DNA of 64,000 nt from Lachnospiraceae bacterium A2. GTDB lineage: Bacteria; Bacillota; Clostridia; Lachnospirales; Lachnospiraceae. The DNA lies in assembly GCA_000403315.2 (NCBI GenBank), contig KE159636.1, positions 187,062 to 251,061 on the forward strand, read 5' to 3'. Positions 1 to 7,856 of the stretch are shown in pieces. The notes under the pieces are model-generated. The model was not told where the DNA came from. It did no database searches and saw only the letters and a program-made list of their open reading frames with translations. Both the position numbers and the translations under genes were made by a program. Position 1 is the stretch's first letter. Each line of letters begins with the position of its first letter.

Positions 1-372
1 GCCAATAGAAGTTACGCCGTCTGGGATGGAAAGGCTGGTCAGCCCGCTGCAGCCCTCAAATGCGGAATCATCAATATAAGTTACGGTGTCCGGGATGGAA
101 AGATTGGTCAGTCCGCTACAGTCCATAAATGCTGCATAACCAATAGAAGTCACACTTTTCCCCTTAATTTCCGCTGGAATCGTGACATCCCCACCGTTTC
201 CGTTATATCCTGTAATTTTTACGCTGTTTCCATTTGTATTCACTTCATATCGATAATCCCCCTCCGTTAGTACCCCATTTACCGCCTGTACCTTCATGCC
301 ATACAAAGGCACGCCCGTAACCGTCAGCAGCAATGCCAGCAGTCCAGCCAACAGTTTTTTTGCTTTCTTCAT
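1..372 (-). CDS. BspA-type leucine-rich-repeat surface protein, N-terminal part
   Basis: The gene runs off the left edge; the first 124 codons are visible. It starts at the ATG at 372, preceded by a GAGGG/AAAGG ribosome site. Residues 1-30 form a signal peptide (Lys-rich start, then a Leu/Ala-rich core ending near MKVQA). After a short linker (about 35-55) come repeats of the LRR_5 (BspA, Treponema pallidum) type, with recurring IPDTVTYI/IPDGVTSIG and FEGCSGLTSLS units about 23 residues apart. Such proteins are secreted or surface-attached, and some bind host matrix. The ligand cannot be inferred. It lies behind a structured leader with an intrinsic terminator, so premature termination may control its expression. 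Confidence 0.85.
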   Translation of the reverse strand, partial: MKKAKKLLAGLLALLLTVTGVPLYGMKVQAVNGVLTEGDYRYEVNTNGNSVKITGYNGNGGDVTIPAEIKGKSVTSIGYAAFMDCSGLTNLSIPDTVTYIDDSAFEGCSGLTSLSIPDGVTSIG

Positions 373-420
373 TCCTTTTCCCTCGCTTTCTTTAAAATAT
401 GTTTATTTGTTCCACAGAAA

Positions 421-600
421 ACCAAAGAAAAAAGCAGACTAAATAAAACCGCAGTCTGCTCATAAACTCCGATTTCCCACCCGGAATACCCCAAGGGCAG
501 ACAATGTTTAGTGCCTACCCTATAGGAATATCCCTGTGAGAAACCAAGAACAAGGCGCCGGTATGCGTTCCACACCTAGCACCTTGTCATATTATTTCAA
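421..600 (-). ncRNA. Structured leader or small RNA upstream of the LRR gene, class unassigned
   Basis: The 373-853 gap carries no convincing gene. Read on the minus strand it contains a 36-nt hairpin (586-551, outer arms CAAGGTGC/GCGCCTTG with an inner GGTGTG/CATACC stem). A second hairpin (520-495) has a 9-bp stem GGGTAGGCA/TGTCTGCCC that includes G-U pairs. A perfect intrinsic terminator (460-428) follows, about 55 nt before the LRR start codon. This order suits a riboswitch-like attenuator or a free-standing small RNA. I could not match it to c-di-GMP, TPP, SAM, T-box, M-box or SRP consensus from memory. Bases 601-853 show nothing I can support. Confidence 0.45.
428..460 (-). terminator. 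Intrinsic terminator in the LRR leader
   Basis: On the minus strand a GCAGACT / AGTCTGC stem (7 bp, loop about 12 nt) is followed by six T. It lies between the leader hairpins and the LRR gene's ribosome site, so it ends either a small RNA or an attenuated leader. Confidence 0.75.
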
Positions 601-853
601 GGCTTGCATCACTTTCCTGCAAAAATACACTTCCATATTGTAAATCAAGCCAATATCGCTTATAATAACCTATGTGTATCGCAGAATGTTTCTGCATTGT
701 GTGGTAGTCGGATTACCTCCCATTGCCCTGTACTACTGCCAATAGTGCAGGGTGGTACACCTTTGATTGTTCCTGATATTCTCAAACCTATTTTAGCACA
801 AAGCTATACTGATATCAACCATCAAATTTATGTGGCTGTGTTGTTGGCTAAAT

Positions 854-2248
854 CTATATTAATTCCAGAATATCGCTATATGTGGCAAGCGTCACATTTC
901 CCATCTCATCTGCTTTTTCCATACAGCCTTTGGTAAATCCGCATTTCGCAAACAGGTAAAGGTGGACATGGCTGTAATGGAACAGTTTGCTCCGCTTTCC
1001 CAGTTTTTCCAAAACCCTAGCATCTACGTTCTCATTTGTCCATTTACATTCACCAAACAAAGCAGAATCCTTGTCCTGTTCTCCCATAATGTCAATTTCT
1101 GTCTGGCTGTGGGAAGATGGGCCAGTTCCCCACCAACGCCCAAGTTCCCCAAAATCCACTGGGGATTTGCCGTCCAACAATAACGCCCAAAGGTATTGTT
1201 TGCAGATTTCTTCAAATACTTTCCCCATATAATCCGTAAGATGCGGCGCAATTCTTTGGTAGGCCAAATCAGCAGCCCCGCGGGTTATGATAGAATTGTT
1301 CTCTGGGACAAACCGGTACCAAAACCGAAACATATTATCGGCAATGGTATAAATGGATTTCCGGGATGCTTTTTCACCATAGGGCGATTCCTTTTGGATA
1401 AGGCCAAGGGCTGTTAAGTTTTTCAAATAAGAAGCACAGACACTGGTAGGTTCCCCGACCTTTGAAGAAATTTCTGCCATGCGTGACGCGCCAGTTGCAA
1501 TGGCCGTGATAATGGCATTATAAAGCGCCGGTTCCCGCACTTCCTGTTTCAGCAAGTTTTCTGGTTCTTCGAAGATGGAAGAAGTGGGATTCAGAAACGT
1601 ATTCTTAATGTTATCTGCGACGCTCAGCTTGTCGTCCATTTGCAGCAGGTATTGTGGAGTCCCGCCCACAATACCATAAACCAGAGCCTTGTCTGTATCG
1701 GAAAAATGCTTGAAATACTGGCATGTATCTGCAAAATCAAAGGGGAGAACCTTCATCTGAGCTGTCCGCCTCCCATAAAGCGGCGCTTTATAAGCCAGTA
1801 CATGGTCTTCCATATAAGACATGGAGGAACCACAGAGGATCAGCATTAACTTAGAAGAATGTTTATGCCTATCAATCAAAAGCTGGAGGGTAGACGCAAG
1901 GCTCTTGGAGGAACGGGCCACATAGGGGTACTCGTCAATAGCCAAGACCAAACGCTCTTTCATTGCCAATTGGAACACATATTCCAGCGCATCCTGAAAG
2001 GATAAAAATGTAGTTGATGTCTGGATGCCCGTCCCAGCTTCCAAGATATCATTGCTAAAATTTTCAAGATTCTGCTTGGCATTGCTCTCAATTCCCATAA
2101 AGTAAATGGATTTCTTATCTTTGATAAATTGGTTAATGAGCGCAGTTTTTCCCACCCGGCGCCGGCCATAAATGACTGCAAACTCAAATTTGCCAGATTT
2201 ATATAATTTATCCAAAGTAGCCAGTTCACGTTTTCTGCCGATAAACAT
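854..2248 (-). CDS. AAA+ ATPase with C-terminal DUF234 nuclease-like domain
   Basis: A 464-residue P-loop ATPase of the archaeal-type ATPase/DUF234 family (COG1672). The ATG at 2248 is preferred over one 23 codons upstream because AACGGAGGTAGAATT lies directly before it. Visible features are FIGRKREL at the start, Walker A GRRRVGKTAL near residue 30, Walker B VLAIDEYPY near residue 110, a winged-helix stretch around 260-320 (AEISSKVGEPTSVCASYLKNL) and a C-terminal restriction-endonuclease-like segment (TEIDIMGEQ then FGECKW). Family members are usually solitary accessory genes of unknown substrate. Their ATPase plus PD-(D/E)xK-like architecture has led to proposals of DNA or defence roles. 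It is a solitary gene here. Confidence 0.85.
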   Translation of the reverse strand: MFIGRKRELATLDKLYKSGKFEFAVIYGRRRVGKTALINQFIKDKKSIYFMGIESNAKQNLENFSNDILEAGTGIQTSTTFLSFQDALEYVFQLAMKERLVLAIDEYPYVARSSKSLASTLQLLIDRHKHSSKLMLILCGSSMSYMEDHVLAYKAPLYGRRTAQMKVLPFDFADTCQYFKHFSDTDKALVYGIVGGTPQYLLQMDDKLSVADNIKNTFLNPTSSIFEEPENLLKQEVREPALYNAIITAIATGASRMAEISSKVGEPTSVCASYLKNLTALGLIQKESPYGEKASRKSIYTIADNMFRFWYRFVPENNSIITRGAADLAYQRIAPHLTDYMGKVFEEICKQYLWALLLDGKSPVDFGELGRWWGTGPSSHSQTEIDIMGEQDKDSALFGECKWTNENVDARVLEKLGKRSKLFHYSHVHLYLFAKCGFTKGCMEKADEMGNVTLATYSDILELI

Positions 2249-2407
2249 AATTCTACCTCCGTTCTGCATTGGCAGTATGTCTTTTGATATTATACGGTAC
2301 GGCTGCATTTTCGTCAATTACGTTTTACTAATTTATAAGTAACGAAATGGTAAATTTGTATATGCTTATACAAGAAAGAAAAGCGGCATTGAAAAAGAAG
2401 AACGGTT

Positions 2408-2471
2408 TTTGGCAGGTCACATTGCGTATTTGCAGGTTGCCCTGCCCTTTTTGCAATTCACCCTTCTGCCC
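2408..2471 (+). promoter_or_regulatory. Candidate LytTR operator: direct repeats at 21-bp period
   Basis: Imperfect direct repeats start at 2408 (TTTGGCAGG), 2429 (TTTGCAGGTTGCCCTG) and 2450 (TTTGCAATTCACCCTTC), spaced by 21 bp, about two helical turns. LytTR regulators typically bind paired direct repeats with this period. A weak promoter follows (TTGTAT near 2476 and TAAAGT near 2498, 16-bp spacer). The encoded LytTR protein lies in the same operon, so autoregulation is plausible. Confidence 0.4.
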
Positions 2472-2546
2472 CTTGTATTCCGCGGCCGTTCTGCTAAAGT
2501 AGGGGCATAACAGCAATCGCCTGAAAAATTAGGAGGGAGGCCGGAT

Positions 2547-3461
2547 ATGGGAGCGGCAATTACAGTGGAACATCTGAAAAAGTATTATAAAGAAGTAAAA
2601 GCAGTGGACGACATTAGTTTTTCTGTGGAAAAAGGGGAACTGTTTGGGTTTCTGGGGGTAAACGGCGCAGGGAAATCCACCACCATCAATATGCTCTGCA
2701 CCTTGCAGGAGCCTACAGGCGGGAGGGCGGCAATCAAAGGGCTGGAGCTTGGGAAGGAAAATGAGGAAATCAAGCGGCATATTGGCGTAGTATACCAAAA
2801 TAACTGCCTAGACAGCCTGCTGACTGTAAAAGAAAACCTGCTGATACGGGGCGCGCTTTATGAAAAAGACTATACAAAAGTAAGGAAAAGCCTTGCCCAC
2901 GCAACGGAGCTGTTAGGGCTGGGGGATGTTCTGGGCCGCCCATTTGGCAAGCTGTCCGGCGGGCAGAAGCGGAGGTGCGAAATAGCAAGGGCACTGATGC
3001 ATACCCCGGATATCCTGTTTCTGGATGAGCCTACTACAGGGCTTGACCCGGCCACCCGGAAAAATGTGTGGGAAACTGTGCATAAGCTGCAGCAGGAGCT
3101 GGGTATGACGGTATTTTTAACGACCCATTACATGGAAGAAGCGGCAAAAGCAGACCATATCGGAATTATGGACCGTGGGCATTTTGTGGAGTATGGGACG
3201 CCCTTTTCCTTAAAGGAGAAATATGCAAAAGATAAACTGTTCCTGATACCCAAAAAAGGATGCCAGAAAAAAATTTTAGAGAGTCTTGCGGCCCGCAGCC
3301 TGAACTATTCCATCCGGGAGGACAGGGTTTTGGTACGGATGGACTATACGCTTTCCGCCATTCCGCTGGTGGAGGAATTGAAGCAGGGCATAGAGGGGTT
3401 TGAAGTAATCCAGGGGACGATGGACGATGTGTTCCTGAATGTGACAAAATCTATGGAATAA
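2547..3461 (+). CDS. ABC transporter ATP-binding protein, DrrA/CcmA type
   Basis: A 304-residue ATPase subunit of an ABC-2 exporter. It has Walker A GVNGAGKST (about residues 37-45), Q-loop VYQNN, signature LSGGQKRRCEIA (about 137), Walker B DILFLDEPTTGLDP (about 155) and the H-loop TTHYMEEA. The C-terminal about 80 residues are the DUF4162-like extension typical of the DrrA group. The start follows GGAGGGAGGCCGGAT. It heads an operon with a permease (64 bp downstream), a LytTR regulator and a DUF3021 protein. The substrate is unknown; relatives export drugs, peptides or lantibiotics. Confidence 0.93.
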   Translation: MGAAITVEHLKKYYKEVKAVDDISFSVEKGELFGFLGVNGAGKSTTINMLCTLQEPTGGRAAIKGLELGKENEEIKRHIGVVYQNNCLDSLLTVKENLLIRGALYEKDYTKVRKSLAHATELLGLGDVLGRPFGKLSGGQKRRCEIARALMHTPDILFLDEPTTGLDPATRKNVWETVHKLQQELGMTVFLTTHYMEEAAKADHIGIMDRGHFVEYGTPFSLKEKYAKDKLFLIPKKGCQKKILESLAARSLNYSIREDRVLVRMDYTLSAIPLVEELKQGIEGFEVIQGTMDDVFLNVTKSME

Positions 3462-3525
3462 CATATTTGGGGGGGCGGTGGGAACCTGCAAAGGCGTGTA
3501 GAAAGAAAGGAATGGGTATTTTATA

Positions 3526-4440
3526 ATGAGAAAATTTTTCTATTTGACAAAGCGGAACTGTTTGGTTTTTCTGCGGGACAGGGGAGCAGTGTTTTTCTCC
3601 TTGCTTTCCATGCTGATTGTACTGATGCTGATGGGGGTATTTCTGGGAAATATGAATGAGGAACATGTGGTGTACTTGCTGGAGGAGTATGGCGGCATCC
3701 GGGATATCCCGTTGGATGAAGCCCATGCAAAGGAGCTTGTCCAGTACTGGACGCTGGCGGGGATTTTGGTTGTAAATGCAGTGACGGTTACCTTGACCGT
3801 GACAGGGAACCGGGTATCGGATGTTTCCGGAGGGAAACTGGCAAGCCTGTATGCCGCGCCAGCCAGCCGGGGCGTGATAGCTTTTTCCTATGTGGCTTCT
3901 GCCATGCTGATTGGGATTTTCATGTGTGTGCTGACGTTGGGAGCGGCTCTTTGCTATATTGCAGCCACTGGCGGGAAAATGTTAAGCTTTCCGGCTTTGG
4001 GGAGGATTTTCCTGCTGGTTGTGCTGAATGTAGGGGTATTTGCAGTCATGATGTATTTTTTTGCCATGTTTGTTAAGAGCAGCAGTGCATGGTCGGGGTT
4101 CGGCACAGTGATTGGAACCTTGGTTGGCTTTGTGGGGGCTATTTACCTTCCTATGGGAAACCTGCCGGACGGTGTGGCGGCAGCGCTGAAATACCTCCCA
4201 GTGCTCCATGGTGCGTCCCTGATGCGGATGGCCTGCTGTGAACAAGCCCTGGAAACCACATTTGCCGGGACGCCCCCGGAAGTCCTTTCTGGTTATCAGG
4301 AATATATGGGAATTCAGGTGAAAATGGGGGGAAAGGTGGTAAATTCTTCTTTTCAGGCACTATTTTTGGCAGGCTGTGGTATAATTGCATTTATATTGAT
4401 TCTGTTGGTGCAGAAGAAACGGGATATCAGCGACCGTTGA
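3526..4440 (+). CDS. ABC-2 type permease
   Basis: A 304-residue membrane subunit partnering the upstream ATPase. It has an N-terminal hydrophobic segment (about 20-40), an extracytoplasmic loop of about 35 residues (NMNEEHVVYLLEEYGG...), then five further hydrophobic stretches, ending with LFLAGCGIIAFILILLV and a basic tail. The GNLPDGVAAALKYLPVLHG stretch resembles the ABC-2 conserved region before the last loop. The start follows GAAAGGAATGGGTATTTTATA. The gene ends inside the region where the LytTR start lies, so the two are probably translationally coupled. Confidence 0.9.
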   Translation: MRKFFYLTKRNCLVFLRDRGAVFFSLLSMLIVLMLMGVFLGNMNEEHVVYLLEEYGGIRDIPLDEAHAKELVQYWTLAGILVVNAVTVTLTVTGNRVSDVSGGKLASLYAAPASRGVIAFSYVASAMLIGIFMCVLTLGAALCYIAATGGKMLSFPALGRIFLLVVLNVGVFAVMMYFFAMFVKSSSAWSGFGTVIGTLVGFVGAIYLPMGNLPDGVAAALKYLPVLHGASLMRMACCEQALETTFAGTPPEVLSGYQEYMGIQVKMGGKVVNSSFQALFLAGCGIIAFILILLVQKKRDISDR

Positions 4441-4448
4441 GGGACATT

Positions 4449-4886
4449 ATGAAAGTGACGATTTTAGATATAGGCCCAGGGGAGGAAGAAGAAATTATTA
4501 TCAAATGCAGTGTGCTGACGGAAGATATGGTAAAGTTAATTAACCAGTTCCGGCAGGGGGGCGCAAAGCTTACGGCCTATCAGGGGAACGGGATGTTTTT
4601 TCTGGAGCCAGAGGACGTGTTCTATTTTGAATCGGTAGACCAGAAGGTCTTTGCCTACTGCAAATCAGAGGTCTATCAGGTAAAAAGCAAACTTTATGAG
4701 CTTTTGGAAGAACTGCCAGCCCGGGATTTTATCCGTGTGTCCAAATCCTCTATCCTGAACCTGAATAAAATCAAAAGGCTTGCCCCGGCCTTTGGGGGAC
4801 GTTATGAAGCTTTGCTGGAAAATGGGGAAAAAGTGATTATTTCCAGGCAATATGCGTCCCTGCTGAAAGAAAAGCTGGGCGTGTAA
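4449..4886 (+). CDS. LytTR-family DNA-binding transcriptional regulator
   Basis: A LytTR regulator of about 145 residues without a receiver domain. An in-frame TTG at 4437 would add four residues, but the ATG at 4449 has GAGGG at good spacing. Residues about 45-145 are the LytTR domain: FLEPEDVFYFESVDQKVFAYC, then FIRVSKSSILNLNKIKRLAPAFGGRYEALLENGEKVIISRQYASLLKEKL. Stand-alone LytTR proteins paired with DUF3021 membrane proteins are common in Firmicutes and often control a neighbouring ABC transporter. Here all four genes are contiguous. Confidence 0.93.
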   Translation: MKVTILDIGPGEEEEIIIKCSVLTEDMVKLINQFRQGGAKLTAYQGNGMFFLEPEDVFYFESVDQKVFAYCKSEVYQVKSKLYELLEELPARDFIRVSKSSILNLNKIKRLAPAFGGRYEALLENGEKVIISRQYASLLKEKLGV

Positions 4887-4899
4887 GGAGGGAACTTGG

Positions 4900-5334
4900 A
4901 TGAGGAAGCGGCTGTATGCCATGATGTCGCTGTATGCAAAGATTACCACGGGGATTTTATTTGTGGCGGCAGTATATATTTCCGTGTTTTATGGCTGGGA
5001 GGAAGAACTGGGTGTGGAAATCCTCTGGCAGATCTTAGGGCTTGCGGGAGCCTGCACTTTGGGCAGCCTGCTGCTGCCTGCGGACGGGGAGCAGGAAGTG
5101 TCTAAAAAATCCATGCTGGCCCGCATTGTGGGATACTATGTGTATGTAAATGTTATAGTCCTGCTTTGCGGCTTCCTGTTTGGGTGGTTTTCCTTTGGTA
5201 ACTGGAAACAGGTGTTAGGGATGGTGATGGCAATTGCGTTTGTATACCTTGCAGTAGGCGTCCTTTCGTCGTGGCTGGAATACCGGGAGGCAGAGCGGAT
5301 GAACCGGAAGCTGGAGGGGAGGAAACGGAGCTAG
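4900..5334 (+). CDS. DUF3021 family membrane protein
   Basis: A 144-residue integral membrane protein with four hydrophobic segments (about 10-27, 38-57, 72-95 and 102-122), starting 14 bp after the LytTR gene behind GGAGGGAACTTGG. Size, topology and position next to LytTR fit DUF3021. Members are proposed to modulate the partner regulator from the membrane; the mechanism is not known. Its TAG stop is the first three bases of the 164-bp inverted-repeat element that follows. Confidence 0.85.
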   Translation: MRKRLYAMMSLYAKITTGILFVAAVYISVFYGWEEELGVEILWQILGLAGACTLGSLLLPADGEQEVSKKSMLARIVGYYVYVNVIVLLCGFLFGWFSFGNWKQVLGMVMAIAFVYLAVGVLSSWLEYREAERMNRKLEGRKRS

Positions 5335-5495
5335 AGCGTGTCTGAAAATTCATTCCCGCCATCTGCATCCCCTAATTTGCGGCATATTTCTGCCAAATTC
5401 AGTCAACGTAGCCCGCTACGCCTCCTTCATTTGGCAAAAATCTCCCACAAATTGTAGAATACATCTGTCAGAAAGCAATTTTCAGACACGCTCTA
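5332..5495 (+). repeat. 164-bp MITE-like palindromic element
   Basis: Perfect 19-bp terminal inverted repeats TAGAGCGTGTCTGAAAATT (5332-5350) and its complement (5477-5495) enclose imperfectly paired inner arms around a central CGTAGCCCGCTACG palindrome. There is no coding potential. The ends are TA...TA, which would fit a TA target duplication. Removing the element with one TA would still leave a TAG stop for the DUF3021 gene. It may also act as a transcript end. From memory, similar elements are widespread in Lachnospiraceae genomes. Confidence 0.8.
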
Positions 5496-5577
5496 GGCGG
5501 GGAACAGGCTGTGGGGCTGCTTTGCAGGGCATACCATGCATAGCAGCTTTTCCCTTTGCTGCCTGTGCCGAGCTGCT

Positions 5578-6345
5578 TCAAGCGATATCACTATAAGCAA
5601 TCAGTTCCACGCCCTGGTCTTCCAGCCATTGCCGGATGCCGGGATCGCAGAACATGGCAACCTCTTTGGTGCGGTTGACAGTAAGCGTGCTGTTATTTAG
5701 GATAAAATCATCCAAATATCCGGGATGCCCCACAAACACCGCAGGCATCCCTTCCGGCGCGGAGAGAAGCCCCTTTTTCAGCGTCGTGGCTGGGTCGTAA
5801 TCCGGCTCCATGGATTCCATGGGGCAGATAAAAATAGGCGTCCCATGGAATGTGCTGGTTCCTTCAAAGGCCATGGCATTGTATTTCAGCCCATGCCGCT
5901 TTGCAACGGCTTCTAAGCCTAGGAAAAGGTTTTTGCCCATAACGGCGTGTCCTTCAAAATAGCCGGGGGCATGGCCGGTAAGTTCCAGAAACCGCTGGTA
6001 CTGGGCTTCAATTTCAATGATAAATTCTTCTAAAGGGGCGATTTCTTCCCTTTTCTGCCAAGCTTCACGGTAGCGCCTGCTGCTCTTTAAATTCCCGTTT
6101 TCATCCAGCAAGCCGGGAATCAGGCTGGGGTCGGCGCAGGGCTTGCCCAGGCAAAGGTTTGTGTGCTGCCCGATACAGACGCCTGTGCCTTCCAAAAGCC
6201 TGAGCCCATGGGCTGCGGCAGGCATGTTGGGCATAAGCCCAACAGAATGGACAATGCCGTCTTTGATGGATTTTTCTATGCCGTAATTTACGGCTTCTGA
6301 GTAACCAAGGTCGTCGGCTCGGACGATAAGTCGGATGTTTGGCAT
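5578..6345 (-). CDS. ChbG/HpnK (YdjC-like) carbohydrate deacetylase
   Basis: A 255-residue YdjC-superfamily deacetylase. The metal-site motifs are visible: RADDLGYSEAVNYGI (residues about 8-22), IGQHTNLCLGKP (about 59-70) and FEGHAVMG with a conserved His (about 130). Family members remove an N-acetyl group from chitooligosaccharides or related sugars. The start at 6345 follows AAGGAGGCCCTT. It is a solitary gene on the minus strand, divergent from the gene at 6608. An inverted repeat (6372-6403) sits in its leader. The natural substrate cannot be told. Confidence 0.9.
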   Translation of the reverse strand: MPNIRLIVRADDLGYSEAVNYGIEKSIKDGIVHSVGLMPNMPAAAHGLRLLEGTGVCIGQHTNLCLGKPCADPSLIPGLLDENGNLKSSRRYREAWQKREEIAPLEEFIIEIEAQYQRFLELTGHAPGYFEGHAVMGKNLFLGLEAVAKRHGLKYNAMAFEGTSTFHGTPIFICPMESMEPDYDPATTLKKGLLSAPEGMPAVFVGHPGYLDDFILNNSTLTVNRTKEVAMFCDPGIRQWLEDQGVELIAYSDIA

Positions 6346-6371
6346 AAGGGCCTCCTTATAAAATGGGGGAT

Positions 6372-6403
6372 CCTCTTGTGGGAACCTAGAGTTCCATAAG
6401 AGG
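6372..6403. repeat. Inverted repeat between divergent genes
   Basis: CCTCTT (6372-6377) pairs with AAGAGG (6398-6403), with inner TGGGAAC / GTTCCA arms. It lies about 30 bp before the ChbG-like start and could be an operator or leader hairpin. Confidence 0.35.
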
Positions 6404-6484
6404 GAACATGGGGGGACGCTTTTGCTGGCTATTTTAACAGGAATCCTTAAAATTGTAAACGCAAAGAATATTCTTCATTTCTAT

Positions 6485-6513
6485 TTGCGCTGGAAGGGCA
6501 CACGTGTTATAAT
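6485..6513 (+). promoter_or_regulatory. Sigma-A-type promoter for the gene at 6608
   Basis: TTGCGC (6485-6490), a 17-bp spacer and a perfect TATAAT (6508-6513), about 95 bp upstream of the start codon. Confidence 0.6.
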
Positions 6514-6607
6514 TGGTAGTGCTGTACAGAGGGTATTATGCTGCTAAAGCGGCTGTGCCCGCTGCGCAAAGTGTCCGAAGAATAAATGAAAGGCATGGGT
6601 GGCTATT

Positions 6608-7138
6608 ATGGGAAATTCAAGATATTACCGTATCGTTGCGGTAGGCGTGATGTTCTTTTTTTCTTATATCCTTTATTTTCTCTTTGGGAGGAATAAGCGG
6701 GAGCAGAAAAGCGTGCCTGCAGGGATGCAGCTTTTGGCGCTGACGCCGTTGTTCCGCTATATGATGTATGGGGGTGCCATGCTGTTCCTTGTGTTTGGGG
6801 TAACGATGGCTGCAGGGATGGCAAGCGAAGGCGTGGAGCCCGTCCTGTTCCTTTTGATAGCTGGGATGTGTGCAGTGGCGTCTGGGCTGTTTTTTGTGCT
6901 GGGTTATGCATTTTATTCCCGCCATGTTTTCTTTGACAGGGAAAAAATTATGATTGGCCGGCCGTTCCGCCAGCCAGACATTTTAACGTGGGAGGAAGTT
7001 GGGCGGACGGATTTCAAGAGGACGCGGGTGCTGCTCTATGATAAGAAGGGGAAACGGCGGCTGGAAGCTTCTGCGGGAATGATAGGCTATGAGAGCTTCC
7101 GGGAACTGGCAGAGTGGAATGCCCAGCGGATCCGCTAA
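6608..7138 (+). CDS. Membrane protein with C-terminal PH-like segment, function unknown
   Basis: About 176 residues from the ATG at 6608, which has GGGTGG before it; a GTG at 6599 would add three residues. There are three hydrophobic segments, near 6-24, 50-72 and 80-104. The soluble tail (VFFDREKIMIGRPFRQPDILTWEEVGRTDFKRTRVLLYD...) has the beta-strand pattern of bacterial PH-like domains. I do not recognise a named family. It has its own promoter. Confidence 0.7.
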   Translation: MGNSRYYRIVAVGVMFFFSYILYFLFGRNKREQKSVPAGMQLLALTPLFRYMMYGGAMLFLVFGVTMAAGMASEGVEPVLFLLIAGMCAVASGLFFVLGYAFYSRHVFFDREKIMIGRPFRQPDILTWEEVGRTDFKRTRVLLYDKKGKRRLEASAGMIGYESFRELAEWNAQRIR

Positions 7139-7194
7139 TCCCGTTGCTTGGAAGCATATATAGGAAAGGCCGTGCCACGTTAAATTTCCATATA

Positions 7195-7345
7195 TTAGAG
7201 TTTACCGAGTGGTTCAAAAAATAATACCTCTTTATTCAAAGAATGGGCATGCTCTATTTCCTTTCGCGTTGATTCTCCAATATATCCGCCTGCATTCACA
7301 ACATAAATGGCATCGCTAATTTCAATAATAAGCGATGATAAGCTG
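7195..7345 (-). pseudogene. C-terminal remnant of a nucleoside 2-deoxyribosyltransferase-like protein
   Basis: About 49 in-frame codons on the minus strand, ending in TAA at 7195-7197, read ...IEISDAIYVVNAGGYIGE followed by STRKEIEHAHSLNKEVLFF and EPLGKL. This is the recognisable C-terminal part of small nucleoside deoxyribosyltransferase-like (DUF4406-like) proteins. There is no start codon or N-terminal half; the fragment begins right after the stop codon of the flavoprotein gene (TAA at 7348-7346). A deletion probably joined the two. Confidence 0.6.
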
Positions 7346-7834
7346 TTATTTCTTTTTGGCAAGTTCCTTTGCTTCTTTTCCTGTCATATGCTCAACAGAA
7401 AGTTCCATCATGCATAAAGCTTTCCATTCCCTTGCAATTTCTTGATTCCTGTTTTCTATGCTATCTGTTGGATGATATTTAATTGATAACTTTTCAATTG
7501 CTTCTCTAATTTTATTTTCATCCTCCAATATGCGTATTTTGCCAAATGCAATTACACTTTTAAAATATGTCGTATATTTTTCTGGAGATATCTCGTCTTG
7601 GGCAATTACACAAAAGGATGCTTTACTGCATTTCCTTATGGCATCTATTTTGTGTCCCATTTTTGACCCGTGAAAATAAATTTTAGAATTGTCATAAACA
7701 TAACTGATAGGAACAGCATATGGGTATTCATTATCACCCAGTAATGCCAATACCCCAGAAGTTCCTTTCTCAAGCAGTTCAATAATTTCTTTATTGCTTA
7801 AAATTTGTTTTTTTCTTCTCATTTCTCTAAACAT
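7346..7834 (-). CDS. Pyridoxamine 5'-phosphate oxidase-family flavoprotein, NimA/NimC-like
   Basis: A 162-residue split-barrel FMN-binding protein. Typical motifs are GVLALLGDNEYPYAVPISYVYD (about 28-49), KIYFHGSKMGHKIDAIRK (about 51-68, with the catalytic-type His) and FKSVIAFGKIRI (about 90-101). Related Nim proteins reduce or detoxify nitroimidazoles, but many have other redox roles, so resistance should not be assumed. The start at 7834 has GAGGT nine bases upstream; an in-frame ATG four codons later is an alternative. It lies 22 bp downstream of pnuC on the same strand. The codons are more AT-rich than the ATP synthase genes. Confidence 0.88.
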   Translation of the reverse strand: MFREMRRKKQILSNKEIIELLEKGTSGVLALLGDNEYPYAVPISYVYDNSKIYFHGSKMGHKIDAIRKCSKASFCVIAQDEISPEKYTTYFKSVIAFGKIRILEDENKIREAIEKLSIKYHPTDSIENRNQEIAREWKALCMMELSVEHMTGKEAKELAKKK

Positions 7835-7856
7835 ATCTCTTTACCTCTTTTATCCT

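Noticed and set aside
369..575. Minus-strand 68-codon open frame before the LRR gene
   Set aside because: It runs through the leader hairpins and terminator and has no recognisable product; the RNA structures explain the sequence better.
604..936. Plus-strand 110-codon open frame
   Set aside because: It overlaps the end of the ATPase gene on the other strand, has no ribosome site and reads as low-quality sequence; treated as chance.
7346..7834. Calling the flavoprotein a nitroimidazole resistance gene
   Set aside because: The family similarity is clear, but most members have other functions and resistance cannot be read from the sequence.
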